A model generated the notes under the pieces. It saw only the letters and a program-made list of their open reading frames with translations, searched no databases and was not told where the DNA came from. Shown in pieces: positions 10,213 through 24,529 of a DNA stretch of 64,000 nt. A program made the position numbers and the translations under genes. Source of the stretch: Diphasiastrum complanatum (taxonomy: Eukaryota; Streptophyta; Lycopodiopsida; Lycopodiales; Lycopodiaceae); assembly GCA_029204225.1 (NCBI GenBank), contig CM055097.1:57159601-57223600 (forward strand), read 5' to 3'. The stretch's first letter is position 1. Each line of letters opens with the position of its first letter.

Positions 10213-10569
10213 TGTTACGAGCTTGTAACCAGTGCCGAACCCTAGAGAATACAGATAGGTCAGATACGACAGTCAGGGTCGTGTCCAACGTACATGACCA
10301 ACAGGGCAAGACAGTGTGAGTAGTGTGCCCCAGCACGGTCCATAGCCATGGCGGGCCTAACACAGCCTAGGGACCCTATCAGCAAGATAGGGCCCCCAGT
10401 TGGGTCCCAACGTGCAGTCGGCCACGTCAGTGACACATGGCCGACACTTGGTAGTAGCATGCTACTAGTTCTCACACTGGGCTAGGAGGGGCTTACTCTA
10501 TATTACGGAGTAGCAAGGTTGGGTGGATCAGTTAGTGTTTGCCCTACTGTGGTGTTAGGATCTATTACA
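10213..10569 (+). repeat. 3' LTR of the Ty3 element
   Basis: 357 bp, TGTTACGAG to CTATTACA, matching 707-1064 with 16 differences. GTCAT follows at 10570-10574. Confidence 0.92.
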
Positions 10570-10574
10570 GTCAT
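10570..10574. repeat. Target site duplication GTCAT, right copy
   Basis: Identical to 702-706; together they mark the insertion of the outer Ty3 element. Confidence 0.9.
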
Positions 10575-10849
10575 GGCCTGATATGAGGAATCTGCCATGA
10601 AGCCACGCGTTATGTGACCACCGTGCTGCCCAATTGAAGTGCTTTCAATTCTTCGGCTCACGACTCTCGAGTTGCCATTCCTAGTCTCCCAAACTCCAGA
10701 GGGCCGAACTTCGAAGTTTCAAGCTTTTGTTTCATTTATGAAATTTGAATGTTCATTTCCAAATTCCACTGCATGAGGCAGCAGGCTTGCCACTTGAAAG
10801 TTGAGCTACGTTGGTTGCTGCATGAGCTACATTGGTTGTTGTAGCTTGC

Positions 10850-11290
10850 GAGGGTGAGCACTAAGCAATGAGCACTGGTGAGGCAGCGAGGAATCAAGAT
10901 CAAGATTTGTGAGGGTGAGGCACTGAGGCAAATCTATGAGCACTGGTGAGGCAACAAGGAATTAGAATCAAGATTTACGAGGGTGAGGCACTGAGGCAAA
11001 TGCAAATCGTCACTGCTTCCTTGAGCAGCTAAGGCAGTTCGTTGAGTAGCTGGGGCGCGGCAGAGGCTGGGAGGGCTGGAGCGACTGTGAGGCTTGAGCG
11101 ATGGTCTGGCTACTTGCAGCTAGCTGTGAGCAGTGAGCCATTGGTGACTGAGGCAGCGAGGGTGAGCAGTGAGCACTGGTGAGGCAACGATGGTGAGCAG
11201 TGAGCACTGGTGAGGCAGCGAGGATCAAGATTTGCGAGGGTGGGCACTAAGGCAGTGAGGCGCGATCAAAATCCAGAGCAGTTGGGACAC
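10850..11290. repeat. GA-rich minisatellite, copy A
   Basis: Degenerate direct repeats built on GAGCACTGGTGAGGCAGCGA and AAGATTTGCGAGGGTGAGGC, in units of about 30 to 65 bp. A longer piece with GGCTGGGAGGGCTGGAGCGA occurs twice (near 11065 and 11298). The same array lies at 31815-32300 in copy B with a different unit arrangement. Confidence 0.8.
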
Positions 11291-12239
11291 GACAGAGGCT
11301 GGGAGGGTTGGAGCGACTGTGAGCGATGGTGTGGTAGCTAGCTGTTGGCAGCACTGTGGCCGTTTGAGACTTGAGGCTTTGAGCACTATTCCAAATGAGC
11401 CTTCAGCTTCCAAAATCGACTTGGGAGACCCCAAGCTCGATTGGTCTCGTACATTGTAGCGTAAGAACATTCTAGCCTATTGCATTTGATCAAAAAGTTG
11501 CTCAAAAATGTATGATTCAGTTCGATAAGCTGTAGAACTTCAATAAACAAGACACACTAGTCTTCTAATGCAGCCATTCTGAACATGTAAATGTATCTAC
11601 AAAAAGTACCAGAATAATAATTCTGAAAGCCTTTTAAACTCTCTATTGTAGAGTGTAACCCTCTAGCTTAATGTCTCAAGCATCAAAACGACATTAAGTT
11701 ACGACCACAAGCATGGCTCGAAACTTTAAAAATACAACTCAGTAGACTGAGATATACGATGCTTACATTGAAGATTGAGTCTGTGTTCGCTCTACTTTCT
11801 TGCACGCAAGTGGAGAATATGTTAAAACCTATAGTAAATGAATAAAAATTGCTTTTGCAAACGATCATAGAGCCAGCTCAGTGAGCTCAGCTCATATTGA
11901 ACAAAATGTTTACACGATCGTTGATCATTTTATAAAAAGTGGGAATACCTGTAGAAACGCCTAGAGTAGCAACCCAAAAATCAAGGCAATCAGCATCGTC
12001 GACGATGGATGATGAGCCATTTTGCAGGCAAGTATCACGGCCTTTCACCTACACAACAAATTCTTCACGCTCTTGCAATTCTTTACACTCACGGGCTCTC
12101 AACTACTCAGCTAAATGCAGCAGAGAATAGACTCTAGAGTGGAGCAGTAGACAAAGGTTCAATGAGGCATCATCCCCATATAATAATATTTGCAACTTTT
12201 TGTGATTAGAGATTCAGAGACTCTAATGGCAGGTAAGTT
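11291..12239. other. No gene recognised, shared with copy B
   Basis: Conserved with 32300-33200 by eye but without a convincing coding frame. A short minus-strand hydrophobic stretch near 11980 (32960-33095 in B, with LIALIFGLLLLAFLQVFP) looks membrane-like; it is too short and isolated to call a gene. Confidence 0.4.
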
Positions 12240-13206
12240 GGTAACTATGAGTGCCTTTTGATTCATAAGCAATGTTAAAGATTATGACAGAGAAATCAAA
12301 TTTTGAATAGTTGTCAATAAAAACATCATCTTCAGGAAAAACAGAGACTTTCAAGATCCAGCCATCAACATGAGGTTCATTAGCTTCCTGTTTATTAGCT
12401 GGGGAACTGATTTGAGTTTATAGAAATCCAGTTTCCTAACAAAAGTGTGATGCTTACAAACATTAAAACAGTCCGTACCAGGCTAAGCTTGTGATTATAT
12501 CATATATGTAATCAAGATATTCGACATCCAGTAATGATGTAGATTCAGGATTGTTGCTCACCAAATTAAGTAAGGCTTTTTCACCAAGAGTGGGTAAAAC
12601 ACCCTTTACGCGATACTGGGAACCAACTTCCAACCCTTAGCATGGCCCTTCCAGCTTCCTCGATACTGTTTCCAAATTTCCACATGAAGCAACTTTCTTA
12701 ACTGCATCATCGCATATGGACTCCAAATTCTTCATCAGAAGCTCCTCCAATTGTCTCTTAGTGTCACTATCCTAGTCCCCTAGATGATTACACAGTTTAT
12801 CATGCTGTATGATCGTATGAAGATTCCAACTCTCGTGTCCTCACCTGACGCAGAATGAGCATAATTGCAGAGTAGGTCTTCCAGCCTCTGAACTTGGTTT
12901 TTATTTCTTAATGCTGCAGTCTGATCTTGGTGATGTGAGGCTTGTGCGTTATAATTAGACTCAACACTGAGCAAAGTTGGAGGTGCAACGAGAATTCTGA
13001 ATAGGATCACAAATACACATTGGAATTTTGCGTTGCTCTGAATCTTTGTCTGCCTTATCAGAGCTACTGATGTTGCTAATCTGCAACAATGAAGCTGTAC
13101 TCTCGGACAAAAAGTTTAGCATGTTTCGGCTGCTCTTCTCACTGTCAGTGCCTGTGCCTTCACAGCTCCCCCCGCCTATAGGTGCAGAAGCTTGGTTGGA
13201 TCTCAT
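12240..13206 (-). pseudogene. Minus-strand exon-like segments, unassigned, copy A
   Basis: Open segments at 13206-12961 (starting MRSNQASAPIGGG) and 13010-12780 (LLSVESNYNAQ, LEDLLCNYAHSAS) have counterparts at 34207-33962 and 33975-33781 in copy B. Further downstream on the same strand are readable pieces such as QLEELLMKNLESICDDAVKK and LGEKALLNLVSNNPES. These look like short exons split by introns, or a degraded coding sequence. I do not recognise the protein. It lies downstream of Argonaute-like pieces on the same strand, but I cannot show it is the same gene. Confidence 0.45.
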
Positions 13207-13949
13207 GGTAACTTACTATTCTAACTCAAACTGCACCAGACATGATACAAACTGCTGATAAATCATAAAAGAGCACAAAACACTGATAAATTGGTATAGG
13301 AACACAATCATTCATGGCAAATTACTGATAAATCCTACGGGACACAAAAACTGTAGAGTACCAAGAGATGGATGGGATAGCTGATGCAAGAATAGAATAG
13401 ATTGTACTTACTGATTGCAAAGGAACTAGAGATTAAATATAAAATATTTTAAAGAAAATATAGAAAGGTTAATCATTTCACAAACCCAAAAAGAAAATTC
13501 AATTCACACTAAACCAAGCAAAATTAGTAGCAAAAGTAACTACAACATTGTACTTTCTCTTGATAGACTTTGGAACGCAAATGTTAAACTTCTTTCAAAA
13601 AGATGATTGAATTAAATTCCTCATTTCATGCCCCGCATCAGCGAGTGAGCATTAGTACTGTACAGATGGCCCTAGAATACAAAGTATGTACTTTTACATG
13701 GAGATTAACAATGCACATGTAGAAATGAAGACCAAAGTTTGACCCAACTTCATAGAGAACCCTTCTAACTGCACAGAAGAGGTCACACCGTCACAAACTT
13801 CATATGTGGCACAGATTACAGTGTACACCATTCAAAACGGCCTTCCAAGAGAACATCATTATCAAAGTCAAAGTTGTATCTGCAGAATAAAATCAGACCA
13901 CATTCATTCATAATCAATAAGTAAATTGGTCAATCTCAACAAATCAGTA

Positions 13950-14620
13950 ATCACTCCAAAAGGCAGCTGAAGACCCTTCCACGTCGAGACACCTTCTCGA
14001 AGGTCACCTTCAACACCAAAACTAGGGTGAAAGTAGCTCTCCCTTATCAACAGATAATCCCTGACAGGAAGCAACACCTTGTTAGTGCAATACTACAATA
14101 GCACTCGAAAGTCTAGAATACTGTGAACCTTGGAAATAGCATAGACAATCACATGTACAACAACATACATAATCGTGAGAGCTTCATGCCAGCTCAGAGA
14201 TAGGAAGGAACAAAACTAGATAACCTTTGGGGCCAGGCTTATCTGTGATTATGAAAATTGAGATTTATTCACATATTTACACTAGTTTTGTCAATCTCAT
14301 TCAGATGGGCTACTGTTAACTAGCATGAATTTGAGCTTTTAGCTTAAAAGAGACTCTATGAGTTTTTTGAGATCTCCCTTATCTAGAAAAAGACCACTAG
14401 ATGTTGCAAAGTTTGGGCCGCATATTCACGTAGTACAATATCTAGCACACATAGTGCATCCTAAGCAATAGGAGTAGGCTGAGGGTTTATTAGAGTATCT
14501 ATAGCCTTCATATTGACTATGGCTGCAAATTCTATCTTCATTATAAATTCTCTGTAGAATGAAGTCTTTCTCTTTTTCTTTTTGTCATCATCTGCTGAAG
14601 TGGGAAACTCCTCGCTACCA
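13950..14620 (-). pseudogene. Argonaute-like fragments (linker 1 region), copy A
   Basis: On the minus strand, near 14600-14420, a lysine-rich stretch is followed by MKIEFAAIVNMKAIDTLINP and, past a stop, DALCVLDIVLREYAAQ. Near 14060-13960 another segment reads LLIRESYFHPSFGVEGDL, REGVSTWKG. Plant Argonautes have this order in the N-terminal and linker-1 part (VLDIILRE, then LLVR-SFFHPSFG, then GGGV-WRGF). The two pieces are separated by about 350 bp, as by an intron. Copy A has a frameshift in the lysine-rich part and a stop where Argonautes have Gln. PAZ and PIWI domains are not seen. It is a fragment, not a working gene. Confidence 0.6.
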
Positions 14621-15612
14621 ACTTCTCAATAGCATGATCATGTGCTTTACCCCCTCCGGATCTGCAATGAATCATTTAAATAAAATTGACTGGTAACAAT
14701 GTTACTAGTGCCTTCTTTGGAACCACTTCCTTTATGTGTGCAGCTAGCCTATGTAGAATGATTCCTAAGTCACCAAAATTAAAGATTTGCAAGGGACTAG
14801 ATAGTAGAGCCTGGCCATAAGGGCTTATCGATTCTGAACAAATGAAACCCAGTTACAGCTAAGTTCTGAAATCTTACTTCCACTCTTCAGGTTCTTTACT
14901 CTCTTTTTTCGTCCATGCAATTAATCCATCTTTCATACTAAAGCCAACATGTGATTCTTCTTCCATGAATCATGTTTGTTAAATTTTCACAGTTGATTAA
15001 ATTTGAATAAATTCATTTTTCACATTTTAATTTTAAAAGAGTTTTTTGCTTTTGCAATCTAAATGCTACAATCATCAATAGTAAATCTCGAAGGACAGAC
15101 TAGGTTTTTGAATTGTATGCTTGTAAAGGTACGCCTGCTCTCTGGTACTATCTCGTATAGACATAACTTACTGATTTTATCCTCAATCAAGGCACATCAT
15201 GAGTGATAATGAGTAATTCCTTGAGCTTAGGTGATAAATGCCTATCTTGAGTGCAAAAGCCACATGTACATTGCATTGTGGGCTTATAAAGCTGGTGTCA
15301 AATTACTTCAATTTCAATTTTTCAGCTTACTCCATTTTCAAAAAAAAAATTGGACTTTTAAGTATTGGTCTTTTATTTAAACATGTGACTTTCATTATTG
15401 TGATAGTTTGGATGCACTACTAGCATAGTTGTAGGAGTTGAAAGCAAATTTTGGTTGTATGCATTAATGAATCATAGTTTTTATATCAGCTAGCTTGTCA
15501 CTGAAATATATGGGACTGCTGCACTCTTACGAAAAATAGATTTTTTACTATTGTAGGCCTGAAGCTTCTTGTTGCTTCAATATTGTCTCTATAGTCAGTT
15601 ATTGTTGGAGGT
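14621..15612. other. Non-coding DNA between Argonaute-like piece and hAT transposase
   Basis: AT-rich and well conserved with 35655-36548 in copy B. It probably contains the left part of the hAT element, but I could not place its terminal inverted repeats or 8-bp target duplication. Confidence 0.4.
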
Positions 15613-15663
15613 GTGAATATTTCACAAATTAGAAAACTCATTGGATTGTACTCACAAGCTTCA

Positions 15664-18000
15664 ATGGAAACTTCCAAAGATGTCAGTGAAACAAGTGAAA
15701 AATGTGTAATTAAATACACTAAGAGAAAACAATCTAGCATTCTTGTAATGTTTGGAGCTAACAAAAAAAGCACAACGAGAAATATGTTTTGTGATGGGTG
15801 CAACGAGGAGGAAAAAGTTGATGCAGAACAAGAAAAGATTCAATTAGCCAACCTCCAAAAGAATCTAGAAGCTCTTAGAATTGCAAAAGCTTGTAGCATG
15901 TGGCAAGATCGATGGATCATCGATTACCCGTGGCTTGAGTTCAACAAAGAATTAGGAAGGGTGTACTGTAAAGTATGCAAGCAACAACCAAACCATTTCA
16001 AAAATGTATTTGGAACTTTGGGGAGCACTAACATTCGTGCTAGTGCATGGTTGGATCATGTTAGGTCCAAAGTCCATAGAGATATATATAAAGATCAGAT
16101 TGAAGCAGAGGAAACAACAATACAAGAAGCGAATACTACTATTCGCGGCAGAAAAGAAGAGGCGTTGTGGGCCTTGTTTAAGGTGGAATATTTTATTGCA
16201 AAAGAGGATCTTCCCTACACCAAGTTCCAATCTGAACTATGTTTGTTATGATCCCTTGGATTGAAAACAATGACAAAAAGTCTCTATCAACATGATAAGG
16301 CCTGTGCTGAATTTATAAAATACATTGCTGAATCATTACGAGAAAGTATTGTGAAAAAGTAAAGCAAAGTCCTTTCTTTGGATTAATGGTGGTTGAGTCC
16401 ACGGACATATCCGACAAGAAGTCCTTGATTATGTATTTGTCTTACATTGAAAACTTCAATCCTGTAACTTCTTATTTCTGTCTTATTTCTTTAGAAAATG
16501 AGAACGCCGAATCAATTTACGATGCAATCATGGCTATTTTTCGTGACTCAAACCTAAATATTAGGAAGTTTGTAGGGTTTGGATCTGATGGAGCAAGTGT
16601 CATGATAGGGTCAAACACGGGAGTTGTGACGAGACTAAAGAAATCAGGCCCTTTTCTATCAGGTATACATTGCATCGCCTATGGGTGCAATTTAGCGTGT
16701 TCAAGTTCAGCCTCCAAATTGTCGTATTCCAAGTTTATTGATTCAGTAGTTAATGCAGTTTCTTTCTTTGCCAATAGTTGCAAGAGGCAATCTCTTTTGC
16801 GGTCGTTACAAGAAGAAATGGCAAGTGATATATTGAAGTTGAATAGGATTAATGCCACAAGATGGTTGAGTCATCACAATGCGATAAAACGCATATGTGA
16901 TGTTCTGCAACCTGTGATGCGTGCTATAAAAAGTGAATTTAAGAAATGTCAAGGAAAAAATCAAATTCGCAAAAAGATATTGTTTTCGTCGATGAGGATG
17001 CCCAAGATGTTGTTGAAGACGATTTGGAAGCAGCCTTGGCATCTACAAGTAAGTCGAAGAAGGCAGTTCAGGCTGCTGCAACCAAAAAGCTTCTAAAAAG
17101 GTTATGCGACCTCAAATGTATATACGTTCTACATTTTCTAGTGGACATACTTAAAAAGTTGTCAATTTTGAGTTTGATATTTCAACGCGACTATGTGGAA
17201 GTTGGAGCAATCTTCGAAATTGTTTCTAATGAAATTGCTTTGATTGAGGACGAGTTTATTGAAGACCCTCCAACAAATCTAAACACTGGAACATATGATA
17301 GTAAAGGGTATGCAATCTTACCAGACTATAGACCTGAAAATGGTTATATCCGAAGGTTACAAAATTTTGCGATGGAATATGTATTATGATATAGAAATCA
17401 ATAGGTCTGCTCTGGGTGATGACTTAGAAGAGGTGATTGAGTTCCAAAAGTCCTTTTTCTTGTGCTATAGTTGAGAGTTTGTTAGATCAGTTCCAAGATA
17501 AAGGCCATTTGAGTTCCTTCAAGGCACTATCTCCTACCAACATACCAAGATGCATGAGAGAAATGAAAGATTGTGGTTATCAAGAGATCAATTCCCTTGG
17601 TGATTTTTATGGGATTTCAAAAGTTGATGCGGTTGGAAATGTGATTCCTCCACTCATCAATATTGAAGAGGTGAGGCTTCAAAATTGAAGAGGTGAAGCA
17701 TTCAAAATTCAAGCCACAACTGAATGGAGCGGCCGATCTTTTCGTGATACATCAGCCATCATTGGCTCCAATCAGCAGTTGCATGAGAAATATAAAGGAT
17801 TGTACACATTTATGTGCATCGCACTTGTGCAGTGTACCAATTCGGCTGCTTGTGAAAGAGGCTAGACCCAATCTAATCAAAGATAGAAAAAGCAATAAGA
17901 TTGATTTTGCGGATGCCTTAATGTGTATTTCCATTGAGGGAAGCAATGACCTGGATTCATTGAACTCTTCAAATGCAATCAACTCATGCTGCAAAAATGA
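15664..18000 (+). pseudogene. hAT-family transposase, copy A (inactive)
   Basis: First ATG at 15664; an in-frame GTG lies at 15613. Counting from the GTG, residues 119-155 form a BED/TTF-like zinc finger (C119, C122, H149, H155). Later frames give VVESTDISDKKSL, GFGSDGASVMIGSNTGVVTR, HCIAYGCNLACSS, ATRWLSHHNAI and a C-terminal dimerisation segment (LIKDRKSNKIDFADALM). This order fits hAT transposases of the zinc-finger, DUF4371-like group, which cut and paste DNA. Damage is visible against copy B: a stop at 16249-16251 (TGA where B has CGA), a lost base near 16350, a first catalytic Asp changed to Val (VVESTD against VDESTD), and further frameshifts after 17100. Confidence 0.85.
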
Positions 18001-18344
18001 GCTCTTTTTCCTTATAGTGATTCTGTTTGTTACAGCCTAATTTGTGTGGTTTCAATATATATTTTAGATCTGATTTGTCTTGCTATTAGATCCTCAAATG
18101 CTTTACATGTTGATTCAAACTCATTCACTTGTTTGTGTATCAAGTTGATGTGAATAGACATATTGACAAGCTAAATGCAGTCATACTTTTGAATATCATT
18201 GTAATGATTCGAAGCAGTATCTCACCCGACAATCTTCTTTTTTGGTAAGTTCCTAGCCTCTTGTTTGATTTTTCTGCAACATTTATTAACTTGAATAAGA
18301 TTGTATTACACTTAGTATTATGTCCATGCTGGTGGCATCATATA

Positions 18345-18900
<556 letters not shown>

Positions 18901-18927
18901 TCAAATGATACACAAACATTTTCACAA

Positions 18928-18930
<3 letters not shown>

Positions 18931-18964
<34 letters not shown>

Positions 18965-18984
18965 AAAACCAAAACCAAAACACA

Positions 18985-19015
<31 letters not shown>
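18931..19015. repeat. (CA)n and (CT)n microsatellites
   Basis: CA run 18931-18962, a spacer AATAAAACCAAAACCAAAAC, then a CT run to 19015. The same spacer with CA before and CT after recurs at 61543-61652. Confidence 0.95.
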
Positions 19016-19149
19016 CAAATTTAGAGGTTCTCTTTCATCCTCTTCACCTATCTCATAGCACTCTATAAAATTTACTTGGGAATCTATAGGCAGCCCTACT
19101 TCCTCATCCCCCCTTATAAGATGACCTCCTAATGGGCTCACCATTAGAA

Positions 19150-19800
19150 TCCGTGGAAAAAATATTTGCTTGGTAAGGCTAGTTTATGATAGCATTAGCC
19201 TGGTATAACCATGGCCTACCAAACCGTATCGATTACGCTGGCATATATGCTGGGTTAATGACAAAGAAACTCATAATGAAAGTCTTTGTCTCTATGTTTA
19301 CATTGATACTCCTCAACTCTCCCACCAGAGTGCAGCGAGATGCATCAGCTAAATGTATTTAGGATGAACAGTGGCTAAATTTGATCTTCTAATCCTAACT
19401 CTTTAGCCATTCCTTCAGTCATCAAGTTTCTACTTGATCCTGAATCTATTAATATATTTTGTATAACAAAACCGCCTATAGTTGCACTAATTTTGGGAAG
19501 TCCACAGTCCCCTCTATCTATGTACTCAACTCTAATACTATATGCAGGTGTTGATACTTTCCTCTGGTCATCCCCTTCCTCAGTCCTTGTGGAATGGACT
19601 TCTTTGTCCTCCAAAGTGTAACTTGAGGATGATGTCGGGGTTTCGCCTTCATATTTATCTTTTTCCTAGGATACAATGATCCTTTTATGACTCTTCCCTT
19701 ATGGTGTCCTTCTTCTTCCAATGGGTTATTACATCAGCTTGGTATAGCCAAGGTCTTCCCAATAACATTTTATAGGATGACTCTCTACTTTTACCATTTC
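19150..19800 (-). pseudogene. Ty3-type protease debris
   Basis: On the minus strand near 19790-19730: MLLGRPWLYQADVITHW, a signature C-terminal to Ty3 retropepsins. At 19614-19375 an ORF has IQNILIDSGSSRNLMTEGMA, with the catalytic Asp-Ser-Gly intact. Near 19220 a second GRPWLYQA motif appears. Since GRPWL normally follows the Asp-Ser-Gly by about 90 residues, the first GRPWL must belong to another copy. The segment is therefore made of pieces of at least two protease regions. Confidence 0.75.
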
Positions 19801-20235
19801 ACAATGCTAATAAAAAATTGTTATCATTTGGTCTGAATATGGTCACTTGAGTTTGTAATCACATTCAATTGATTTGAGAACAATAACATCTACTTGCAAG
19901 ATTAAGAATGGGCCCACAAAATCTCAAGACATTCAAAATACAGATCAAATATATCTCTGCCCGCAAAATCCCGCATCCAAAGATAATCGTTCTCGAATGT
20001 GAATGTATTGACACATAGTGTGGTGCAAGATGAGAGTCTATAAAAATTTCAAAATTTGTAACCAACACTCATTATGATGTGCTCACATTCTACAATCCAA
20101 GCGCATGTGCTCAAATTTTCAAAATAGGTTGATGAGGTGAAACCATCTCAAATATTTGCGCTTTTTTGTTTTTTATAATGTTTGGACTTGAGTAGCTATC
20201 GTTAGTAGCTTGACAACATGTATTCTCATGTCAAT
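19770..20235 (-). repeat. R repeat, other half, in block A
   Basis: Matches 60830-61240 closely (ACAATGCTAATAAA, GGTCTGAATATGGTCACTTG, GCCCGCAAAATCCCGCATCC). Together with 18345-18900 it makes a full R unit split by the intervening Ty3 debris and simple repeats. Confidence 0.75.
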
Positions 20236-22371
20236 GCATAATTTTGTATGTTTCCATGATGATTTCAAGCACTATCTCTTGTAGACGTTTGTTGACTCCT
20301 CGTATTGAGCAGATGTTTTAGAGATTATGAAATGTGGGTATAAACTAATGTGCCTTTTATGTGACGAGAATGTATTAAGTCGATGTAGAGTTGATGTGAC
20401 AAAAATCTGTCCAATACATATAGAATTTTGCATGTTCATACAATGATTCAAAGCACCATTTCAGCCGACAATGTACTTTTTTGATAAGTTTTTAGGCTTT
20501 TGTGAGATTTTTCTATAAGCTTTAGAAATTTAAGTGCGGCAATCTTACAAAAAGTGTTATGTCTATTGGTGGCTTTTGTTTTTGTCCTTAAGCATGTGTT
20601 CACGTATTCATGCGTTTTGTTTTCCACATGTTGATCCATAATTGGTGTTCTCATATGTATGTAGGAAGTAAGGTTTCGATATCCTTAACAAATTGCACAT
20701 CTTTGGTTTTGGTAAGACCCAGTTTGTTGACTGTGTCGATCCTTCACATGAAAATATAGTTCATCAATGAATGAACAAAAATGAATCAAATTAAATGCTT
20801 CTTGCATGAAATATTTGCTGAAAGCACTTTGAATCTTGAATACAATTAGCTTTTAATTGCAATTTTTTGTGTTCGCATAAGTCTTTTGCAAAGCTTTGTT
20901 GATATTCTTAAAGAAATGTTTGCATGATTGTAATGGTTGACGTTTCTAGTTTTATAGGTTTTATTGCATGTGTTATAATAGCAAATATTTCTAAAGATAA
21001 TTTTGAAGATGTTTTGACCTATTGTTCATTCATAATTTTGATAGGTTTTTGAGGCATGTCACAAAATCAGCTAGGAAGTTAAGATTGCAATTGCACCATA
21101 TAGTATGGGTACATTTGTGAAGCATATCAATGACCTCATTTATAAGGAAACAAGAGGCATGCTGAAGATCCTCTTCTAGACTGTTATCAATGATGCAATG
21201 TTGTGCACGGAGCATGCTGGCTGGAAGACTCTTACCTGCTATGGGTGTTGTCTATGGTTTAAGGATACAAGGAAAAATCCTTTCTGGTTTTGGAGTCTAG
21301 CTTATAAGTTAAAATGGTGTTTTTTAATACCAGCTTTAGTTGATTATACTATCTTCGAGAACTCCATTAAGTAGGGCTTTAGTTTATGATATACTTTTCT
21401 TATGAGCTATTGAAGGATTCTGGCATGACTGCAAGCCTCACCTTGTTATGAATTTACAGATGTCGCCTTTTTTGAATGTATTTCATCATTGGCATGGCAC
21501 CATCTCTTGAGATAATGAAAATGATGGACGATTAAAGTTTGGATGTCTTTGTTGGAGACCTCTAATGTACCGCTACTGTGCAATTTGATGTTGTTATATC
21601 TCATTTTGATCCTTTCAAGGCATTGTTTAACTTTTTCTTTTGCATCAAAATTTTGTTGCCAAGGTTACAATAACATAATTGTAGTTGAATCGATCATGCT
21701 AGTGTAAGTTGTAAATTTAATGCTAAGGTTCTATTGTTTGTCTTATTTTTGGGTGGAGGACAACTACAAATTAGTGCAGGAAATTAGACGGCAAGCTAAA
21801 ATTTTTCACAGTTTTAAACCTTAGACAATTTGTTTTAGTAGGATTTTTTAGACAATTTTTTAATTATTGTAGGATTCACGAGGCTATGTTCCACCGATAT
21901 TAATTTTAAAAAATCGATACATGAACATGTGTATAGGAAAATTTAGTATAACTCCAAAGAGGTTTCCCGATCACTGGGGTGTGGGTGGGGGGGAGTGTAA
22001 TAATACCTCCCCTCCTCTCAAAAGTACAATCTGTTGGTGAATTGACAGGGGAGGGGAGTGGCACACCTCCCAACAAGCCTATCACTTCTCTCCTTGCAAA
22101 GCCAGCTTAGTCTTAAAAAATAAAATAAAATTCAAGTTTCAAATCTCAATGTTTAGAAGTTAAAACTTTTAACACTAAGATTGTTAATTTTAGAAATATC
22201 TATTCTGAGGTAAATCTTGGAGGCATGTCCTTCTCAGGCCGTACTTTCTTCTTTCTTCCTCTCTATACTTGCAGATCTCCAAAGGAGTTGAGAGAACTGT
22301 GGTACATTGGAGTTGGAGAGGGAAGAAAGGGTCAGAATTGAATTTCATAGGTCTTTGGGGTCCATGAGCCA
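20236..22371. other. Non-coding tail of duplicated block, copy A
   Basis: Closely similar to 38137-40323 in copy B. No long ORF. Minor conserved ORF-like stretches (for example 21190-21375, also present in B) have no recognisable domain. A GC-richer part at 21960-22100 contains inverted CCTCCC/GGGAGG runs. It ends at GAGCCATGTGG. Confidence 0.55.
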
Positions 22372-22559
22372 TGTGGCACCTTTGGTTGGCCCCAAATGAC
22401 TAGAAAGATCTAGAAGGGACAAATGGGACCTTTTTTGGGTCCCACCTGTCCTTTTTGCATGAGGGTGGAGAGGAGCTTTGGGGAGGGGCTAAAGGAGGTA
22501 TGTTCTCTTCCTTTCCCTCATTCTCCCAAGTTGTTGTAGAGTTCTTTTGCTCTCTAGTT

Positions 22560-24182
<1,623 letters not shown>

Positions 24183-24197
24183 TTTAATTTGTCTGCT

Positions 24198-24399
24198 TGT
24201 TGTATCAGACTAGCGCTCACAAACAGATTCAATCTATGCAGACAAGACAGTCTGTTGGTAGTCATCAAACATAAAGAAAACAGCCAAAGGATACAGACAC
24301 GATATACAAGCTCTCTCAATCTCCCTCTGATCATTCCAAGAAGCACAGGAGATAGAGCTCCAAAGCCTGAGTTATTCCAACGTGTTGTCTTATACAACA
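24198..24399. repeat. Possible small solo LTR or inverted-repeat element
   Basis: A 202-bp segment starts TGTTGTA and ends TACAACA, within 10-bp inverted ends CTTGTTGTAT and ATACAACAAG. I found no clear target duplication, so this is tentative. Confidence 0.35.
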
Positions 24400-24529
24400 A
24401 GATACTGCTTAAGAGAAAAAATTCAAGAAAGCTTAATATTGCTAATCCTATTTATCCACTATGCCACTTTACGAAAACCTAAAAAGGGTAATAAGAAGAA
24501 GGCCGGAAGTGTTCGAAGATCAGTCCTCC

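Larger units (their letters stand above)
707..10569 (+). mobile_element. Ty3/gypsy chromovirus-type LTR retrotransposon, nested and decayed
   Basis: A 9.86-kb element bounded by two similar LTRs and a perfect 5-bp target duplication, GTCAT, at 702-706 and 10570-10574. Internal order is primer site (1066-1077), leader, gag with a CCHC knuckle, RNase H, integrase, chromodomain-like end, purine tract, LTR. Integrase after RNase H marks Ty3/gypsy, and the chromodomain-like tail marks a chromovirus. Protease and reverse transcriptase are missing, removed by a deletion near 3050. A second element (4433-9687) lies inside the integrase. Without it the element would be about 4.6 kb. I count 16 differences between the two LTRs, about 4.5%, so the insertion is fairly old. 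It cannot move on its own. Confidence 0.93.

Noticed and set aside
10850-11290. CRISPR-like array
   Set aside because: Units are degenerate and contiguous without unique spacers, in a plant nuclear context.
12240-14620. A complete Argonaute gene in copy A or B
   Set aside because: Only the region before PAZ is recognisable; downstream segments do not read as PAZ, MID or PIWI and stops are present.
24198-24399. Confident solo LTR
   Set aside because: The ends look right, but no target duplication or second copy was found.
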